NCBI RefSeq assembly: GCF_013386585.1
Contig: NZ_JACARO010000022.1
Span: forward strand, 1 to 60,550
Reading direction: 5' to 3'
DNA from: Pseudomonas sp. P7548
GTDB taxonomy: Bacteria > Pseudomonadota > Gammaproteobacteria > Pseudomonadales > Pseudomonadaceae
DNA length: 60,550 bases
Positions within the stretch are counted from its first letter, which is position 1. Every line of letters starts with the position of its first letter. The notes below the pieces were generated by a model. The model made no database searches. It was not told where the DNA came from and saw nothing but the letters and a program-made list of their open reading frames with translations. Of this stretch, positions 48,493-59,142 are shown piece by piece. Made by a program: the position numbers and the translations under genes.

Positions 48493-49638
48493 TCAAGGCG
48501 GGCTGTTCTTCAGGCGCCCCGCCGTGTCGATACTCACCACCACCGACAACCCCGGCCGCAACCGTTCGCTCTCGGCCTGGTCCGGATCTACCGTGATCCT
48601 CACCGGCACCCGCTGGGCGATCTTCACAAAGTTGCCAGTGGCATTGTCCGCCTGCAACAGACTGAACTCAGAACCTGTGGCCGGGGAAATGTGCTGCACC
48701 GTGCCGTGGAATTTGCGGTGGTTCAGCGCATCCACCGTGAAGGTCACCGGTTGGCCGACCTGCACGTTGTCCATCTGGGTTTCCTTCATGTTGGCGATCA
48801 CCCACAACTGCGGCGGCACCAGCGCCATCAACTGCGCGCCGGAGTTGACGTAGGCCCCCAGGCGCACGCCGATCTGCCCTAGTTGGCCGTCACGGGGTGC
48901 GGTGATGCGCGTGTTGGACAGGTCGATCCGCGCCAGCTCCACCGCCGCATCGGCGCTGGCGACGGCCGCTTCCAGGGAGCCGCGATTGACGATCACTGTT
49001 TGCAAGTCCTGCTGCGCGATTTCCAGGTTTGCCTGGGCCTGGGCCACGGCGGCGATGGTCTGCGCGTTGGCCGCACGGGTCACGTCCAGCTCGCGCTTGG
49101 ACACCGAGCCGTCACTGATCAGCTCTTCATTGCGGCGCAAGTCGGCAGTACTTTTGCGCGACTGCGCCTGGCTGTCGGCCAAGGCAGCCTGGCGCAATTT
49201 GATCGTGGCTTCGGCGCTGTTGCGCTGCTGCACCACATTGGCCAAGGCGGCCTTTTGCACCGCCAGTTGTGCCAGCGCCTGGTCGAGGCGCTGTTTGTAG
49301 ATGCGGTCATCCAGGCGCACCAACAGGTCGCCGGCCTTCACGTACTGGAAGTCCTGCACCGGCACTTCGAACACATAGCCGCTCAGTTGCGGCCCGATGA
49401 TCGTGACCTGACCGCGCACCAGGGCGTTCTCGGTGGTTTCCACCGCGCTGCTGAACGGCGGCAGCTGCCAGGCGTACAGCACGATCAGCACGCCGACGAC
49501 GGCAATGGCGGCAAAGCCCAGGGACGAAAGAATGCGTACCCGCAACGGCCGCAGCTCGGTGGGCACGGCGCCGGGGGGCGTGCTGCCTTCCGGAGTGGCG
49601 GCAATGGCGGTGGTGGTCGTGGTGGAAGGTTCGGTCAT
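48493..49638 (-). CDS. EmrA-like HlyD-family efflux adaptor
   Basis: A 381-residue inner-membrane-anchored adaptor with one membrane segment (about residues 33-55). The lipoyl half QVTIIGPQLSGYVFEVPVQDFQYVKAGDLLVRLDD, a long alpha-helical hairpin and the second half SNTRITAPRDGQLGQIGVRLGAYVNSGAQL follow. The ATG overlaps the stop of the MFS gene (ATGA at 49635-49638), which sets the start. It pairs with the DHA2 transporter to pass drugs to a TolC-type channel; no outer-membrane gene is present here. Confidence 0.9.
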   Translation of the reverse strand: MTEPSTTTTTAIAATPEGSTPPGAVPTELRPLRVRILSSLGFAAIAVVGVLIVLYAWQLPPFSSAVETTENALVRGQVTIIGPQLSGYVFEVPVQDFQYVKAGDLLVRLDDRIYKQRLDQALAQLAVQKAALANVVQQRNSAEATIKLRQAALADSQAQSRKSTADLRRNEELISDGSVSKRELDVTRAANAQTIAAVAQAQANLEIAQQDLQTVIVNRGSLEAAVASADAAVELARIDLSNTRITAPRDGQLGQIGVRLGAYVNSGAQLMALVPPQLWVIANMKETQMDNVQVGQPVTFTVDALNHRKFHGTVQHISPATGSEFSLLQADNATGNFVKIAQRVPVRITVDPDQAESERLRPGLSVVVSIDTAGRLKNSPP

Positions 49639-51278
49639 GAAGGTGCGCCGCTGGGTTGAACGGGAGTGGCTGCTCGGGTGGTGCTCATCAGCCACAAGCT
49701 GCGGATAAAGATCCAGATCATGGTGAGTATCGCGATGATCGCGATCAACATGAAGACATCGTTGTAGGCCATCACGTTCGCTTCACGGGTGGCGGCCGTG
49801 GCCAGGCTGCGAATGCCCATGAGGTTGCGCAGCTCGGGATCGGCGATGATGCCGCCGTAGGCCGAGCCGCCACTGTTCACCCGCGCGGCCACACGCGGGT
49901 CGAGCAGGGTCAGGTGTTCGACGATCATGCTGGAGTGGAATTTCTCCCGCACAATCTGGAAAGTGCCCAGCAACGCCGCGCCGATCAAGCCGCCGAGGTT
50001 CTGGCAAATGCCGAACATCACCGAAAAACTCACCAGATTGCGCGGGTTGGTCAGCACGTTTTTCGTACCCAGCACCATCGTCGGCCCGAGAAAGAAAGTC
50101 CCGCCGAAGCCTAGCAGGAACTGGCTGATATACAGGTTTTCCGGGCGGGTCAGGTTGCTGGAAAAACTGTCCATCACCGACCCCACCGCCATCAGCGCCA
50201 GGGAGATCACCAACGGCATCAACAGGTGCGCCGGGTTGATGGTCAACGCGCTCACGGCCAGCCCGGCAATCGCCCCGGCCAGCATCACCACGTACAGCGT
50301 GTGCATCTGCTGGTAGCTCATGTTCAGCATCTGCATGAAGCCCACCGCGCCGGTGGACTGCTCGGACAGCACCATGCGAATCAGGATCACCGCCAGCGCC
50401 AGCCGAATCATCACCCCGCTGCCAAGCCAACGGGTCATCAGCATCGGGTTGCTGCGGTTATGCTCGATGGCCAGGCCGGCCATGATCAGCACCAGGGAAC
50501 AGGCCGACGCCACGCCGATCCACGGGGCTTCGAGCCACCAGTCGATACGCCCCAGGGACAACACCGCGCACAACAGCGCCACGCCGGTGGCGAGCAAGGC
50601 GAAAGTGAGGAAGTCGAGTTTTTCAAAGGTCTTGAAGCGGTCGCCCGGCGGCAACTTGAGCAGGAACACGCAGCCCAGGCAGATCAGCGCCATGCCCAGT
50701 TCGAACAGGTACAAGCCGCGCCATTCGGCGATTTGCAGCAGGTCTTCGGAGAACAGCCGGGCCAAAGGCAACGCCAACTGCGCCGTGCCCAGGCCCAGCA
50801 CCAGCGCCTTCAGGCGCCACTTGGCCGGGAACGCCTGGATCATGTAGTACAAGCCCAGGGAACTGAGCGCCGCGCCCACCATGCCGTGAGCGGCACGCAC
50901 CGCGATGGCCGAACTCAGGTCGTTGACGAACAAGTGGCCGAAGGTCACCAGGGCATACAGCACCAGGAACACCTCGGTGAATGCACGCAGGCCGAACTGC
51001 TGGCGAAACTTCACCAGCAGCAGGTTCATGCACACGTTGGTCATCACATAGGCGGCGGGCAGCCAGGCCATTTCGGCAGTGGTCGCGCCCAGGGCGCCTT
51101 GCAGGTATTGCAGGTTGGCAATCACCAGCGCGTTGCCCAAGCCCCCGGTGATTGCCACCAGCACGCCCACCATCGCGAACAGCCAGCGCTTGTGCGTGGG
51201 GTGCAACGGCGTCGACGGCGAACCGGGCAGGCTCGGGCGCTCGTGGGGTTCCCAGGCGTGGGGGGTGTATTTGTCCAT
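49635..51278 (-). CDS. DHA2-family MFS efflux transporter (EmrB-like)
   Basis: A 547-residue, 14-helix drug:proton antiporter. The start MDKYTPHAWEPHERPSLPG is followed by a first helix with VGVLVAITGGLGNALVIANLQYLQGALGATTAEMAWLPAAYVMTN. Motif C-type sequence occurs in the middle. No clear ribosome site was seen. It is first in a two-gene operon with the EmrA-like adaptor (four-base overlap). Substrate unknown. Confidence 0.9.
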   Translation of the reverse strand: MDKYTPHAWEPHERPSLPGSPSTPLHPTHKRWLFAMVGVLVAITGGLGNALVIANLQYLQGALGATTAEMAWLPAAYVMTNVCMNLLLVKFRQQFGLRAFTEVFLVLYALVTFGHLFVNDLSSAIAVRAAHGMVGAALSSLGLYYMIQAFPAKWRLKALVLGLGTAQLALPLARLFSEDLLQIAEWRGLYLFELGMALICLGCVFLLKLPPGDRFKTFEKLDFLTFALLATGVALLCAVLSLGRIDWWLEAPWIGVASACSLVLIMAGLAIEHNRSNPMLMTRWLGSGVMIRLALAVILIRMVLSEQSTGAVGFMQMLNMSYQQMHTLYVVMLAGAIAGLAVSALTINPAHLLMPLVISLALMAVGSVMDSFSSNLTRPENLYISQFLLGFGGTFFLGPTMVLGTKNVLTNPRNLVSFSVMFGICQNLGGLIGAALLGTFQIVREKFHSSMIVEHLTLLDPRVAARVNSGGSAYGGIIADPELRNLMGIRSLATAATREANVMAYNDVFMLIAIIAILTMIWIFIRSLWLMSTTRAATPVQPSGAPS

Positions 51279-51317
51279 TTGCAGATCTAGATATCCAAGG
51301 CTGGCGATCAGTGTACA

Positions 51318-51402
51318 GGTAGGAGCCGGCTTGCCGGCGATGACAGTTTTAAGAACAACAATGTTCTCCAGGGCCTCATCGCCGACAAGCCGGCTCCTAC
51401 AG
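51318..51402. repeat. REP inverted pair, TAGGAGCCGGCTTGCCGGC type
   Basis: GGTAGGAGCCGGCTTGCCGGC and the inverted GACAAGCCGGCTCCTACA, between the efflux and TauE genes. It belongs to the same subfamily as the pair at 44041. Confidence 0.82.
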
Positions 51403-51447
51403 GGGGGTGATCGTTTTCAAGTGATCAGCGCCAGCCAGAGGGTGGGA

Positions 51448-52254
51448 TCAGAGAGCGGCCTTGATCAACATGCCCGCCGCCACCAGCACACACAGGCCGG
51501 CAAAGCCGACTTGCAGGGTGCGCGTGGGGATCAACGCGCACAGGCGCCGACCGGCGAGCATGCCGACGATGCTGGCGCCAATGAACATCCACCCCACCGG
51601 TTCGATGCGCACACCGGCATGGAACGCGCCCGCCACACCGATCAACGAGATCAGGCTGATCACCATCAACGAGGTGGCGACAATGCCGCGCATCTGCACG
51701 TCGGTGAGCTGCTTGAATGCCGGCACGATCAGAAAGCCCCCGCCCACGCCGAGCAGGCCCGACACGGCACCGGTCACGGCGCCGAGCGCCGCCAGGGTGG
51801 CCGTGCATTTGGCGGTCCAGGCCAGGCGCCCGGTCTGCTGGTTGAGCATGCAGTTCTTCTGCCCCCAGGACGCGGCGCCATGGTCACTGGGCCCGGCCTC
51901 GGTCTTTTCGCGCTGCAACATGCGCCAGGCCACCAGCACCATCAGCGCGCTGAACAGGCCCATCAGCAGGTATTCCGGCAATTGGTGAGCGAAAAACACC
52001 CCCACCGGCGAAAACAACCCGCCCAACACCGCGATCAGCAACGCCGCGCGATAGCGCACCAGGCCATGGCGCAAGCCGTCGACGGCCCCCACCGCTGCCG
52101 CCGCACCCACGGCGAGCAGCGACACCGGTGCGGCCTGGGTCATGCTCAGGCCCAAGCCCAGCACCAGCGCCGGCACGCCGAGGATGCCGCCGCCGGCACC
52201 GGTCAGGCCCATGACCAGGCCCATCAAGATACCCAACACACTGGCCAGCAGCAT
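51448..52254 (-). CDS. TauE/SafE-family sulfite/anion exporter
   Basis: A 268-residue inner-membrane protein with about eight helices of the TauE/SafE family: two glycine-rich repeats, GLTGAGGGILGVPALVLGL near residue 20 and GLLGVGGGFLIVPAFKQL near 165. It directly abuts the SQR-like gene (no bases between). It would export sulfite or thiosulfate, or a related sulfur compound, made downstream of sulfide oxidation. Substrate inferred from context. Confidence 0.9.
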   Translation of the reverse strand: MLLASVLGILMGLVMGLTGAGGGILGVPALVLGLGLSMTQAAPVSLLAVGAAAAVGAVDGLRHGLVRYRAALLIAVLGGLFSPVGVFFAHQLPEYLLMGLFSALMVLVAWRMLQREKTEAGPSDHGAASWGQKNCMLNQQTGRLAWTAKCTATLAALGAVTGAVSGLLGVGGGFLIVPAFKQLTDVQMRGIVATSLMVISLISLIGVAGAFHAGVRIEPVGWMFIGASIVGMLAGRRLCALIPTRTLQVGFAGLCVLVAAGMLIKAAL

Positions 52255-53499
52255 TCAGTCCACCTTGCTCAGGCGGGTCAGCCACTCGCGGCCCTTGAGC
52301 ATGCCGTTCCAGTAGAACCACGGCAGCAGCGTCGCCTTGAGGAACCACATCGAACGGCGTGCCTGGGTCGGGTCCAGAGGGAAAGTCGGCAGCAGCTTGC
52401 CACCATAGCCGAACTCGGCCAGCACCACCTTGCCCTTCTCCACCGTCAGCGGGCAGGAGCCATAACCGTCGTACTTGAGGGGCAGCGGCGCCTGTTTGCG
52501 CAGGGCCAGCAGGTTTTCGGCGACCACCACGATCTGCTTGCGCACGGCGGCGGCGGTCTTGGCGTTGGTGGTGCCGCACACATCGCCCAGGCCGAAGATA
52601 TGCGGGTAACGCAGGTGCTGCAGGCTGTGGGGGTTGACCTCGCACCAGCCGGCCGCGTCGGCCAATGCACTGTGGCGGATGAAGTCCGGGGAAACCTGCG
52701 GCGGGACCACGTGCAGCAGGTCGAAGCTTTTCTCTTGAACAGTGACGTTGCCCTCGGCGTCCTTCACCTCGAACCAGGCCCTGCGCGCCGGGCCGTCGAC
52801 CTTGACCAGGTTGGCATTGAACACCAGGCGGGCGTTGTACTTTTCAACGTACTTCATCAACGGCGGCACAAAGGTCGGCACGCCGAACAGCGCGGCACCC
52901 GCCAGGTTGAATTCGACATCGATGTTGTTCAGGACGCCCTGCTTGAGCCAGTGATCGCAGGAGAGGTACAGCGCCTTTTGCGGCGCGCCCGCGCATTTGA
53001 TCGGCATGGCCGGCTGGGTGAAGATCGCCTTGCCACCCTTGAGCTGCTGCACCAATTGCCAGGTGTAGGCGGCGTGTTCGTAACTGTAGTTGGAGGTGAC
53101 GCCGTTGCGCCCGAGGGTGTCCTGCAGGCCCTCGATTTTCTCCCAGGCCAGGCGCAGGCCCGGGCACACCACCAGGTTTTTCCAGCTGACGCGCTGGCCG
53201 CTGTCGAGCACCAACGTCTGCTCATCGGCCAGGATTTCGGTGACCGCGGCCTGTATCCAGGTCACGCCGTTGGGCAGCACATCCGCCAATGGGCGACGGG
53301 TCTTCTTCACGTCGTAGGCGCCACCACCCACTAACGTCCAGGCGGGCTGGTAGCTGTGGTGGTCGCTGGGTTCGATGAGGGTGATGTTCAGGTGGGGGTC
53401 GCGCTTGAGCAGGCTGGCCAGCAGGCCGATGCCTGCCGAGCCGCCGCCGATGACTACGATGTCGCCACTGATGGTTGGGCCCCAGTGTTGGTCGGTCAT
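52255..53499 (-). CDS. Sulfide:quinone oxidoreductase-like FAD protein
   Basis: A 414-residue flavoprotein of the SQR family, oxidising sulfide to persulfide or sulfane sulfur and passing electrons to quinone. Conserved cysteines occur in LVVCPGLRL, MPIKCAGAPQK and GYGSCPLTV. The FAD fold is DIVVIGGGSAGIGLLASLL. The C-terminus, FLKATLLPWFYWNGML, is amphipathic and could sit on the membrane. It lies between a persulfide-sensor-type ArsR gene and tauE, all leftward. Type II SQR is most likely. Confidence 0.88.
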   Translation of the reverse strand: MTDQHWGPTISGDIVVIGGGSAGIGLLASLLKRDPHLNITLIEPSDHHSYQPAWTLVGGGAYDVKKTRRPLADVLPNGVTWIQAAVTEILADEQTLVLDSGQRVSWKNLVVCPGLRLAWEKIEGLQDTLGRNGVTSNYSYEHAAYTWQLVQQLKGGKAIFTQPAMPIKCAGAPQKALYLSCDHWLKQGVLNNIDVEFNLAGAALFGVPTFVPPLMKYVEKYNARLVFNANLVKVDGPARRAWFEVKDAEGNVTVQEKSFDLLHVVPPQVSPDFIRHSALADAAGWCEVNPHSLQHLRYPHIFGLGDVCGTTNAKTAAAVRKQIVVVAENLLALRKQAPLPLKYDGYGSCPLTVEKGKVVLAEFGYGGKLLPTFPLDPTQARRSMWFLKATLLPWFYWNGMLKGREWLTRLSKVD

Positions 53500-53550
53500 G
53501 GTCTATCGCCTTTTTTATTCAATGCACACAAGGGTCGCTGCCGGATGGCG

Positions 53551-53886
53551 TCACGCCCAGCTTTTAATCACCGCGCCGCAGTACAGGCCGGACAGGGTCT
53601 TCATCACTTGAATCACTTCATGGCTGGCCAGCCCGTAGAAGATGTATTTGCCTTCCCGACGGGTGGCGACCAACCCTTCGTCGCGCAGGATGCCCAACTG
53701 TTGGGACAGTGTGGGCTGGCGCACGCCGGTCATGGTTTCCAGCTCGCCGACGTTGCGCTCGCCCTGGGTCAACTGGCAGAGGATCAACAAACGGTCTTCA
53801 TTGGCCAGCGCCTTGAGCAAGGAACAGGCCTTGGACGCCGACGCGCGCAGTTGGGCGACTTCGCCTTCACTCAGAGTAGATTCCAT
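53551..53886 (-). CDS. ArsR-family persulfide-sensing regulator (BigR/SqrR-like)
   Basis: A 111-residue winged-helix protein from an ATG at 53886 (MESTLSEGEVAQLR). The HTH is ERNVGELETMTGVRQPTLSQQLGILRDEGLV. Cys37 (LLILCQL) and Cys103 (GLYCGAV) are 66 residues apart, the same spacing as the redox pair of BigR and SqrR, which senses reactive sulfur. It precedes sqr and tauE on the same strand and is divergent from the persulfide-dioxygenase-like gene. It should repress this module until sulfide or polysulfide forms a Cys-Cys bridge. Confidence 0.87.
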   Translation of the reverse strand: MESTLSEGEVAQLRASASKACSLLKALANEDRLLILCQLTQGERNVGELETMTGVRQPTLSQQLGILRDEGLVATRREGKYIFYGLASHEVIQVMKTLSGLYCGAVIKSWA

Positions 53887-53981
53887 TTGCCTCGGGTCCT
53901 TTTTGTCACTTAAGCTCAAAACATTATGTGTAAACGTAAACTGATTGTAACGACTTTTTTCTTCAATTGGGGACAGCCGCC
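53887..53981. promoter_or_regulatory. Divergent promoter region of the sulfur module
   Basis: The 95-base gap between the BigR-like and persulfide-dioxygenase-like genes is AT-rich and contains the direct repeat GTAAACGTAAAC (53930-53941) inside AACATTATGTGTAAACGTAA. This is the best candidate operator, but I cannot match it to a known box. Confidence 0.4.
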
Positions 53982-54845
53982 ATGCCCGCGTTGATTCACG
54001 CTTTTTTGGACGAGGCATCGTCGACCTACACCTACATCATCTATGAAGCCGACGGCGGCCCCTGTGCCATCGTCGACTCGGTGCTCAACTACGACCCGGC
54101 TTCCGGGCGTACCGACACGGCCCAGGCCGACAAGGTCATCGCCTTTGTCCGTGAACATCACTTGCAGGTGCAATGGCTGCTGGAAACCCACGCTCACGCC
54201 GACCACCTGTCTGCCGCACCGTATTTGCGGCGCACCCTGGGCGGCAAGATTGCCATCGGACAGTCCATCAGCACCGTGCAGGGTGTGTTCAAGAACCTGT
54301 TCAACCTGGAGCCTGAATTTCGCGTGGATGGCTCGCAGTTCGATCACTTGTTTGCGCCGGATGAGGTGTTTCATATCGGCAACCTGAAGGCCCAGGCGCT
54401 GCATGTGCCCGGGCATACGCCGGCCGACATGGCTTACTTGATCGACGACCGGTTGATCCTGGTGGGTGACACGCTGTTCATGCCGGATGTGGGCACGGCG
54501 CGCTGTGACTTCCCGGGCGGCGATGCGCGGCAGCTGTATGCGTCAATGCGAAAGTTGCTGGCGTTCCCGTTGGAAACCGAACTGTACGTTTGCCATGACT
54601 ACCCGCCCGAAGGCCGCACGGCGAAATGCCTGACCACTGTTGCGGAACAACGCGCGGGGAATATCCACGTGCATGACGGTGTGAATGAAGCAGCGTTTGT
54701 CGAAATGCGTACCCAACGGGACGCCGGGTTGGGCATGCCGACGCTGTTGCTGCCGGCGATCCAGGTGAATGTGCGGGCGGGAAATATGCCGCCGGCGGAA
54801 GACAACGGCGTCGTCTACCTCAAAATCCCCCTCAACAGGCTCTGA
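53982..54845 (+). CDS. MBL-fold hydrolase, persulfide-dioxygenase-like (Blh/ETHE1 group)
   Basis: A 287-residue metallo-beta-lactamase fold protein. The iron-binding motif is THAHADH (in LLETHAHADHLSAA), with HVPGHTPADM and the aspartate in ILVGDTLFMPD, then CHDYPPEGR. This arrangement, with a divergent BigR-like gene and SQR, fits Blh persulfide dioxygenase, which oxidises glutathione persulfide to sulfite. Glyoxalase-II activity is the other possibility. GGGGA precedes the ATG at 53982. Confidence 0.88.
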   Translation: MPALIHAFLDEASSTYTYIIYEADGGPCAIVDSVLNYDPASGRTDTAQADKVIAFVREHHLQVQWLLETHAHADHLSAAPYLRRTLGGKIAIGQSISTVQGVFKNLFNLEPEFRVDGSQFDHLFAPDEVFHIGNLKAQALHVPGHTPADMAYLIDDRLILVGDTLFMPDVGTARCDFPGGDARQLYASMRKLLAFPLETELYVCHDYPPEGRTAKCLTTVAEQRAGNIHVHDGVNEAAFVEMRTQRDAGLGMPTLLLPAIQVNVRAGNMPPAEDNGVVYLKIPLNRL

Positions 54846-54856
54846 CATGCTGAATT

Positions 54857-54889
54857 TGTAGTGAGCGGGCTTGCCCCGCTCACTACAAA
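54857..54889. terminator. REP-like hairpin between convergent genes
   Basis: TTGTAGTGAGCGGG and CCCGCTCACTACAA, separated by CTTGC, form a 14-base stem between the persulfide-dioxygenase-like gene and bkdR. The centre GCGGGCTTGC is like a REP unit. It may act as a terminator for both sides. Confidence 0.7.
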
Positions 54890-54899
54890 GCAAGGCACG

Positions 54900-55388
54900 T
54901 CACTGACCTAGATTGATGCCATTGGCCGGCAACGGCAGCGCCGTTTTATAGCGCACCTGCTTCAACGCAAAGCTCGACCGAATATTCGCCACCCCCGGCA
55001 CCTTGGTCAAAAAGTCCATCATGAACCGCTCCAGCGACTGGATCGTCGGCACCAGCACCCGGATCAGGTAGTCCGGGTCGCCCGCCATCAGGTAGCACTC
55101 CATCACTTCCGGCCGGTCGGCAATTGCGCCTTCGAATTGCTGCAGCGCCAGCTCGTTCTGTTTCTCCAGGCTGACATGGATGAATACGTTGACGTGCAGC
55201 CCGAGCAGGTCGGCGTCGAGCAAGGTGACCTGGTCACGGATCAGCCCCAATTCCTCCATCGCCTTCACCCGGTTGAAACACGGCGTGGGCGACAGGTTCA
55301 CCGAACGCGCCAGGTCGGCGTTGGTGATGCGGGCGTTCTCCTGCAGGGCGTTGAGAATGCCGATATCGGTACGGTCCAGTTTGCGCAT
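54900..55388 (-). CDS. bkdR: Lrp-family activator of the bkd operon
   Basis: A 162-residue Lrp/AsnC-type regulator. The HTH is [30 protein letters not shown] and the RAM effector domain holds [18 protein letters not shown]. Its length and divergent position before bkdA1 match BkdR of P. putida, which activates the operon with branched-chain amino acids, chiefly L-leucine and relatives. The 195-base gap holds the control region. I saw no sigma-54-type promoter in it. Confidence 0.94.
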   Translation of the reverse strand: MRKLDRTDIGILNALQENARITNADLARSVNLSPTPCFNRVKAMEELGLIRDQVTLLDADLLGLHVNVFIHVSLEKQNELALQQFEGAIADRPEVMECYLMAGDPDYLIRVLVPTIQSLERFMMDFLTKVPGVANIRSSFALKQVRYKTALPLPANGINLGQ

Positions 55389-55577
55389 GAGACAAAATCA
55401 CCTGTTTATTATGTTTATGCAGTTTTTTTATCCGCAAATGATCCTGAGCGCAATGAAACACAGATAAATATTCTTCTACGCCCCGCCTATGATTGTTGTA
55501 GGACAAGATTTCCCTTACCCAGGGACTGACTGTCAGCTAGCGCGCCCACTACAAGAAATTCACAAGATAGAGCGTAG

Positions 55578-56819
<1,242 letters not shown>

Positions 56820-56820
56820 C

Positions 56821-57879
56821 ATGAACGATCACAACAACAGTATTGAAGTGGAAACCGCCATGACCACCACCACCATGACCATGATCCAGGCCCTGCGCTC
56901 GGCCATGGATGTGATGCTCGAACGTGACGACAACGTGGTGGTGTTCGGCCAGGACGTGGGTTACTTCGGCGGCGTGTTCCGTTGCACCGAAGGCTTGCAG
57001 AACAAGTACGGCAGCTCGCGGGTATTCGACGCCCCGATCTCCGAAAGCGGCATCGTCGGCGTCGCCGTAGGCATGGGCGCCTATGGCCTGCGCCCGGTGG
57101 CCGAAATCCAGTTTGCCGACTACGTCTACCCCGCCACCGACCAGATCATCTCCGAAGCGGCGCGCCTGCGTTATCGCTCGGCCGGCCAGTTCACCGCGCC
57201 GCTGACCATGCGCATGCCCTGCGGCGGCGGCATCTACGGCGGCCAGACCCACAGCCAGAGCATTGAGGCGGTGTTTACCCAAGTCTGCGGCCTGCGCACC
57301 GTCATGCCGTCGAACCCCTATGACGCCAAGGGCCTGCTGATCGCCTCCATCGAAAACGATGACCCGGTGATCTTCCTGGAGCCCAAGCGCCTGTACAACG
57401 GCCCGTTCGACGGCCACCACGACCGGCCGGTAACGCCCTGGTCGAAACACCCGCAAGCCCAAGTCCCGGACGGCTACTACACCGTGCCGCTGGACGTGGC
57501 CGCCATCGTGCGCCCAGGCTCAGCCGTGACCGTGCTGACCTACGGCACCACCGTGTATGTGTCGCAAGTGGCGGCCGAAGAAACCGGCATCGACGCCGAG
57601 GTCATCGACCTGCGCAGCCTGTGGCCGCTGGACCTGGACACCATCGTCAAGTCGGTGAAAAAGACCGGCCGTTGCGTGGTGGTGCATGAAGCCACGCGCA
57701 CCTGCGGTTTTGGGGCCGAGCTGGTGTCGCTGGTGCAAGAGCATTGCTTCCACCACCTGGAAGCGCCGATCGAACGCGTCACCGGCTGGGACACCCCCTA
57801 CCCGCACGCGCAGGAGTGGGCGTATTTCCCAGGGCCGTCCCGAGTGGGCGCGGCGTTGAAACGGGTCATGGAGGTCTGA
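56821..57879 (+). CDS. bkdA2: Branched-chain 2-oxoacid dehydrogenase E1 beta subunit
   Basis: A 352-residue E1 beta that completes the alpha2beta2 E1. Characteristic segments are VVVFGQDVGYFGGVFRCTEGL and MPCGGGIYGGQTHSQSIEA. P. putida BkdA2 is about 339 residues, which corresponds to the second ATG at 56860 (MTTTTMTMIQALRSAMDVM). The first ATG adds 13 residues, MNDHNNSIEVETA, and follows the bkdA1 stop by one base. Either is possible; the longer form is given. Confidence 0.95.
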   Translation: MNDHNNSIEVETAMTTTTMTMIQALRSAMDVMLERDDNVVVFGQDVGYFGGVFRCTEGLQNKYGSSRVFDAPISESGIVGVAVGMGAYGLRPVAEIQFADYVYPATDQIISEAARLRYRSAGQFTAPLTMRMPCGGGIYGGQTHSQSIEAVFTQVCGLRTVMPSNPYDAKGLLIASIENDDPVIFLEPKRLYNGPFDGHHDRPVTPWSKHPQAQVPDGYYTVPLDVAAIVRPGSAVTVLTYGTTVYVSQVAAEETGIDAEVIDLRSLWPLDLDTIVKSVKKTGRCVVVHEATRTCGFGAELVSLVQEHCFHHLEAPIERVTGWDTPYPHAQEWAYFPGPSRVGAALKRVMEV

Positions 57880-59139
57880 ATGGGCACGCACGTTATCAAG
57901 ATGCCGGACATTGGCGAAGGCATTGCGGAAGTTGAATTGTCGGTGTGGCATGTAAAGGTCGGCGACATGGTCGTCGAAGACCAGGTACTGGCGGATGTCA
58001 TGACCGACAAGGCGATGGTGGACATTCCCTCGCCCGTGCACGGCAAAGTGATTTCCCTCGGCGGCGAGCCGGGTGAAGTCATGGCCGTGGGCAGTATTCT
58101 GATCAGCATCGAAGTGGAAGGCGCCGGCAACGCCAAGGAAGCCCCCGCTGTGAAGGAAGCGCCGAAGGCCGCACCGGTGGTCGAAGCCAAGCCTGCGCCG
58201 GTGGCGGTTGAAAGCACACCGGCGCCGGTTATCGCAGCCCAGGCACCGGTGGCGCGTGCAGCCGACGAGCGCCCCCTGGCCTCCCCGGCCGTGCGCAAAC
58301 ACGCACTGGACGCCGGCATTCAGTTGCGCCTGGTGCAGGGGTCCGGCCCGGCAGGGCGAATCCTGCACGAAGACCTCGACGCCTATCTGCAACAAGGCAC
58401 GACGAAAGCGTCCACGGCCGCCAACCCTTACGCCGAGCGCAACACCGAAGAACAGATCCCGGTGATCGGCATGCGCCGCAAGATCGCCCAGCGCATGCAG
58501 GACGCCACGCGGCGCGCCGCGCATTTCAGCTACGTGGAAGAGATCGACGTCACCGCCCTCGACGAGCTGCGCGTGCACCTCAACGAGAAACACGGCGCCA
58601 CACGCGGCAAGCTGACCCTGCTGCCGTTCATCGTGCGCGCCATGGTCGTGGCGTTGCGGGACTTCCCGCAGATCAATGCGCGCTATGACGACGAAGCCCA
58701 GGTCATCACCCGCCTTGGCGCGGTGCATGTGGGCGTCGCCACCCAGAGCGACGTCGGCTTGATGGTGCCCGTGGTGCGTCACGCCGAAGCCCGTAGCCTG
58801 TGGGGCAATGCCGAGGAAATCGCACGCTTGGCCACCGCCGCGCGCAATGGCAAGGCCAGCCGCGACGAACTGTCGGGCTCGACCATCACCCTGACCAGCT
58901 TGGGCGCCTTGGGCGGCATCGTCAGCACGCCAGTGCTGAACCTGCCGGAAGTGGCCATCGTCGGCGTCAACCGTATCGTTGAGCGGCCGATGGTGATCAA
59001 GGGCCAGATCGTGGTGCGCAAGATGATGAACCTCTCCAGCTCGTTCGATCACCGCGTGGTCGACGGCATGGACGCGGCGCAATTCATCCAGGCCATTCGC
59101 GGCCTGCTCGAACAACCCGCCAGCCTGTTCCTGGAGTAA
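57880..59139 (+). CDS. bkdB: Branched-chain 2-oxoacid dehydrogenase E2 (dihydrolipoyl acyltransferase)
   Basis: A 419-residue E2 core. An N-terminal lipoyl domain with the lipoylated lysine in VMTDKAMVDIPSP is followed by an Ala/Pro-rich linker (about residues 90-135). A peripheral-subunit-binding domain (SPAVRKHALDAGIQLRLVQGSGPAGRILHEDLD) precedes the C-terminal acyltransferase with SSSFDHRVVDGMDAAQF (catalytic His and the DG motif). Its start directly follows the bkdA2 stop. Confidence 0.96.
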   Translation: MGTHVIKMPDIGEGIAEVELSVWHVKVGDMVVEDQVLADVMTDKAMVDIPSPVHGKVISLGGEPGEVMAVGSILISIEVEGAGNAKEAPAVKEAPKAAPVVEAKPAPVAVESTPAPVIAAQAPVARAADERPLASPAVRKHALDAGIQLRLVQGSGPAGRILHEDLDAYLQQGTTKASTAANPYAERNTEEQIPVIGMRRKIAQRMQDATRRAAHFSYVEEIDVTALDELRVHLNEKHGATRGKLTLLPFIVRAMVVALRDFPQINARYDDEAQVITRLGAVHVGVATQSDVGLMVPVVRHAEARSLWGNAEEIARLATAARNGKASRDELSGSTITLTSLGALGGIVSTPVLNLPEVAIVGVNRIVERPMVIKGQIVVRKMMNLSSSFDHRVVDGMDAAQFIQAIRGLLEQPASLFLE

Positions 59140-59142
59140 GGC

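Noticed and set aside
51079..53334. 751-codon forward open frame opposite the sulfide module
   Set aside because: It crosses tauE, sqr and a REP pair and has typical antisense composition (QHRQ-rich).
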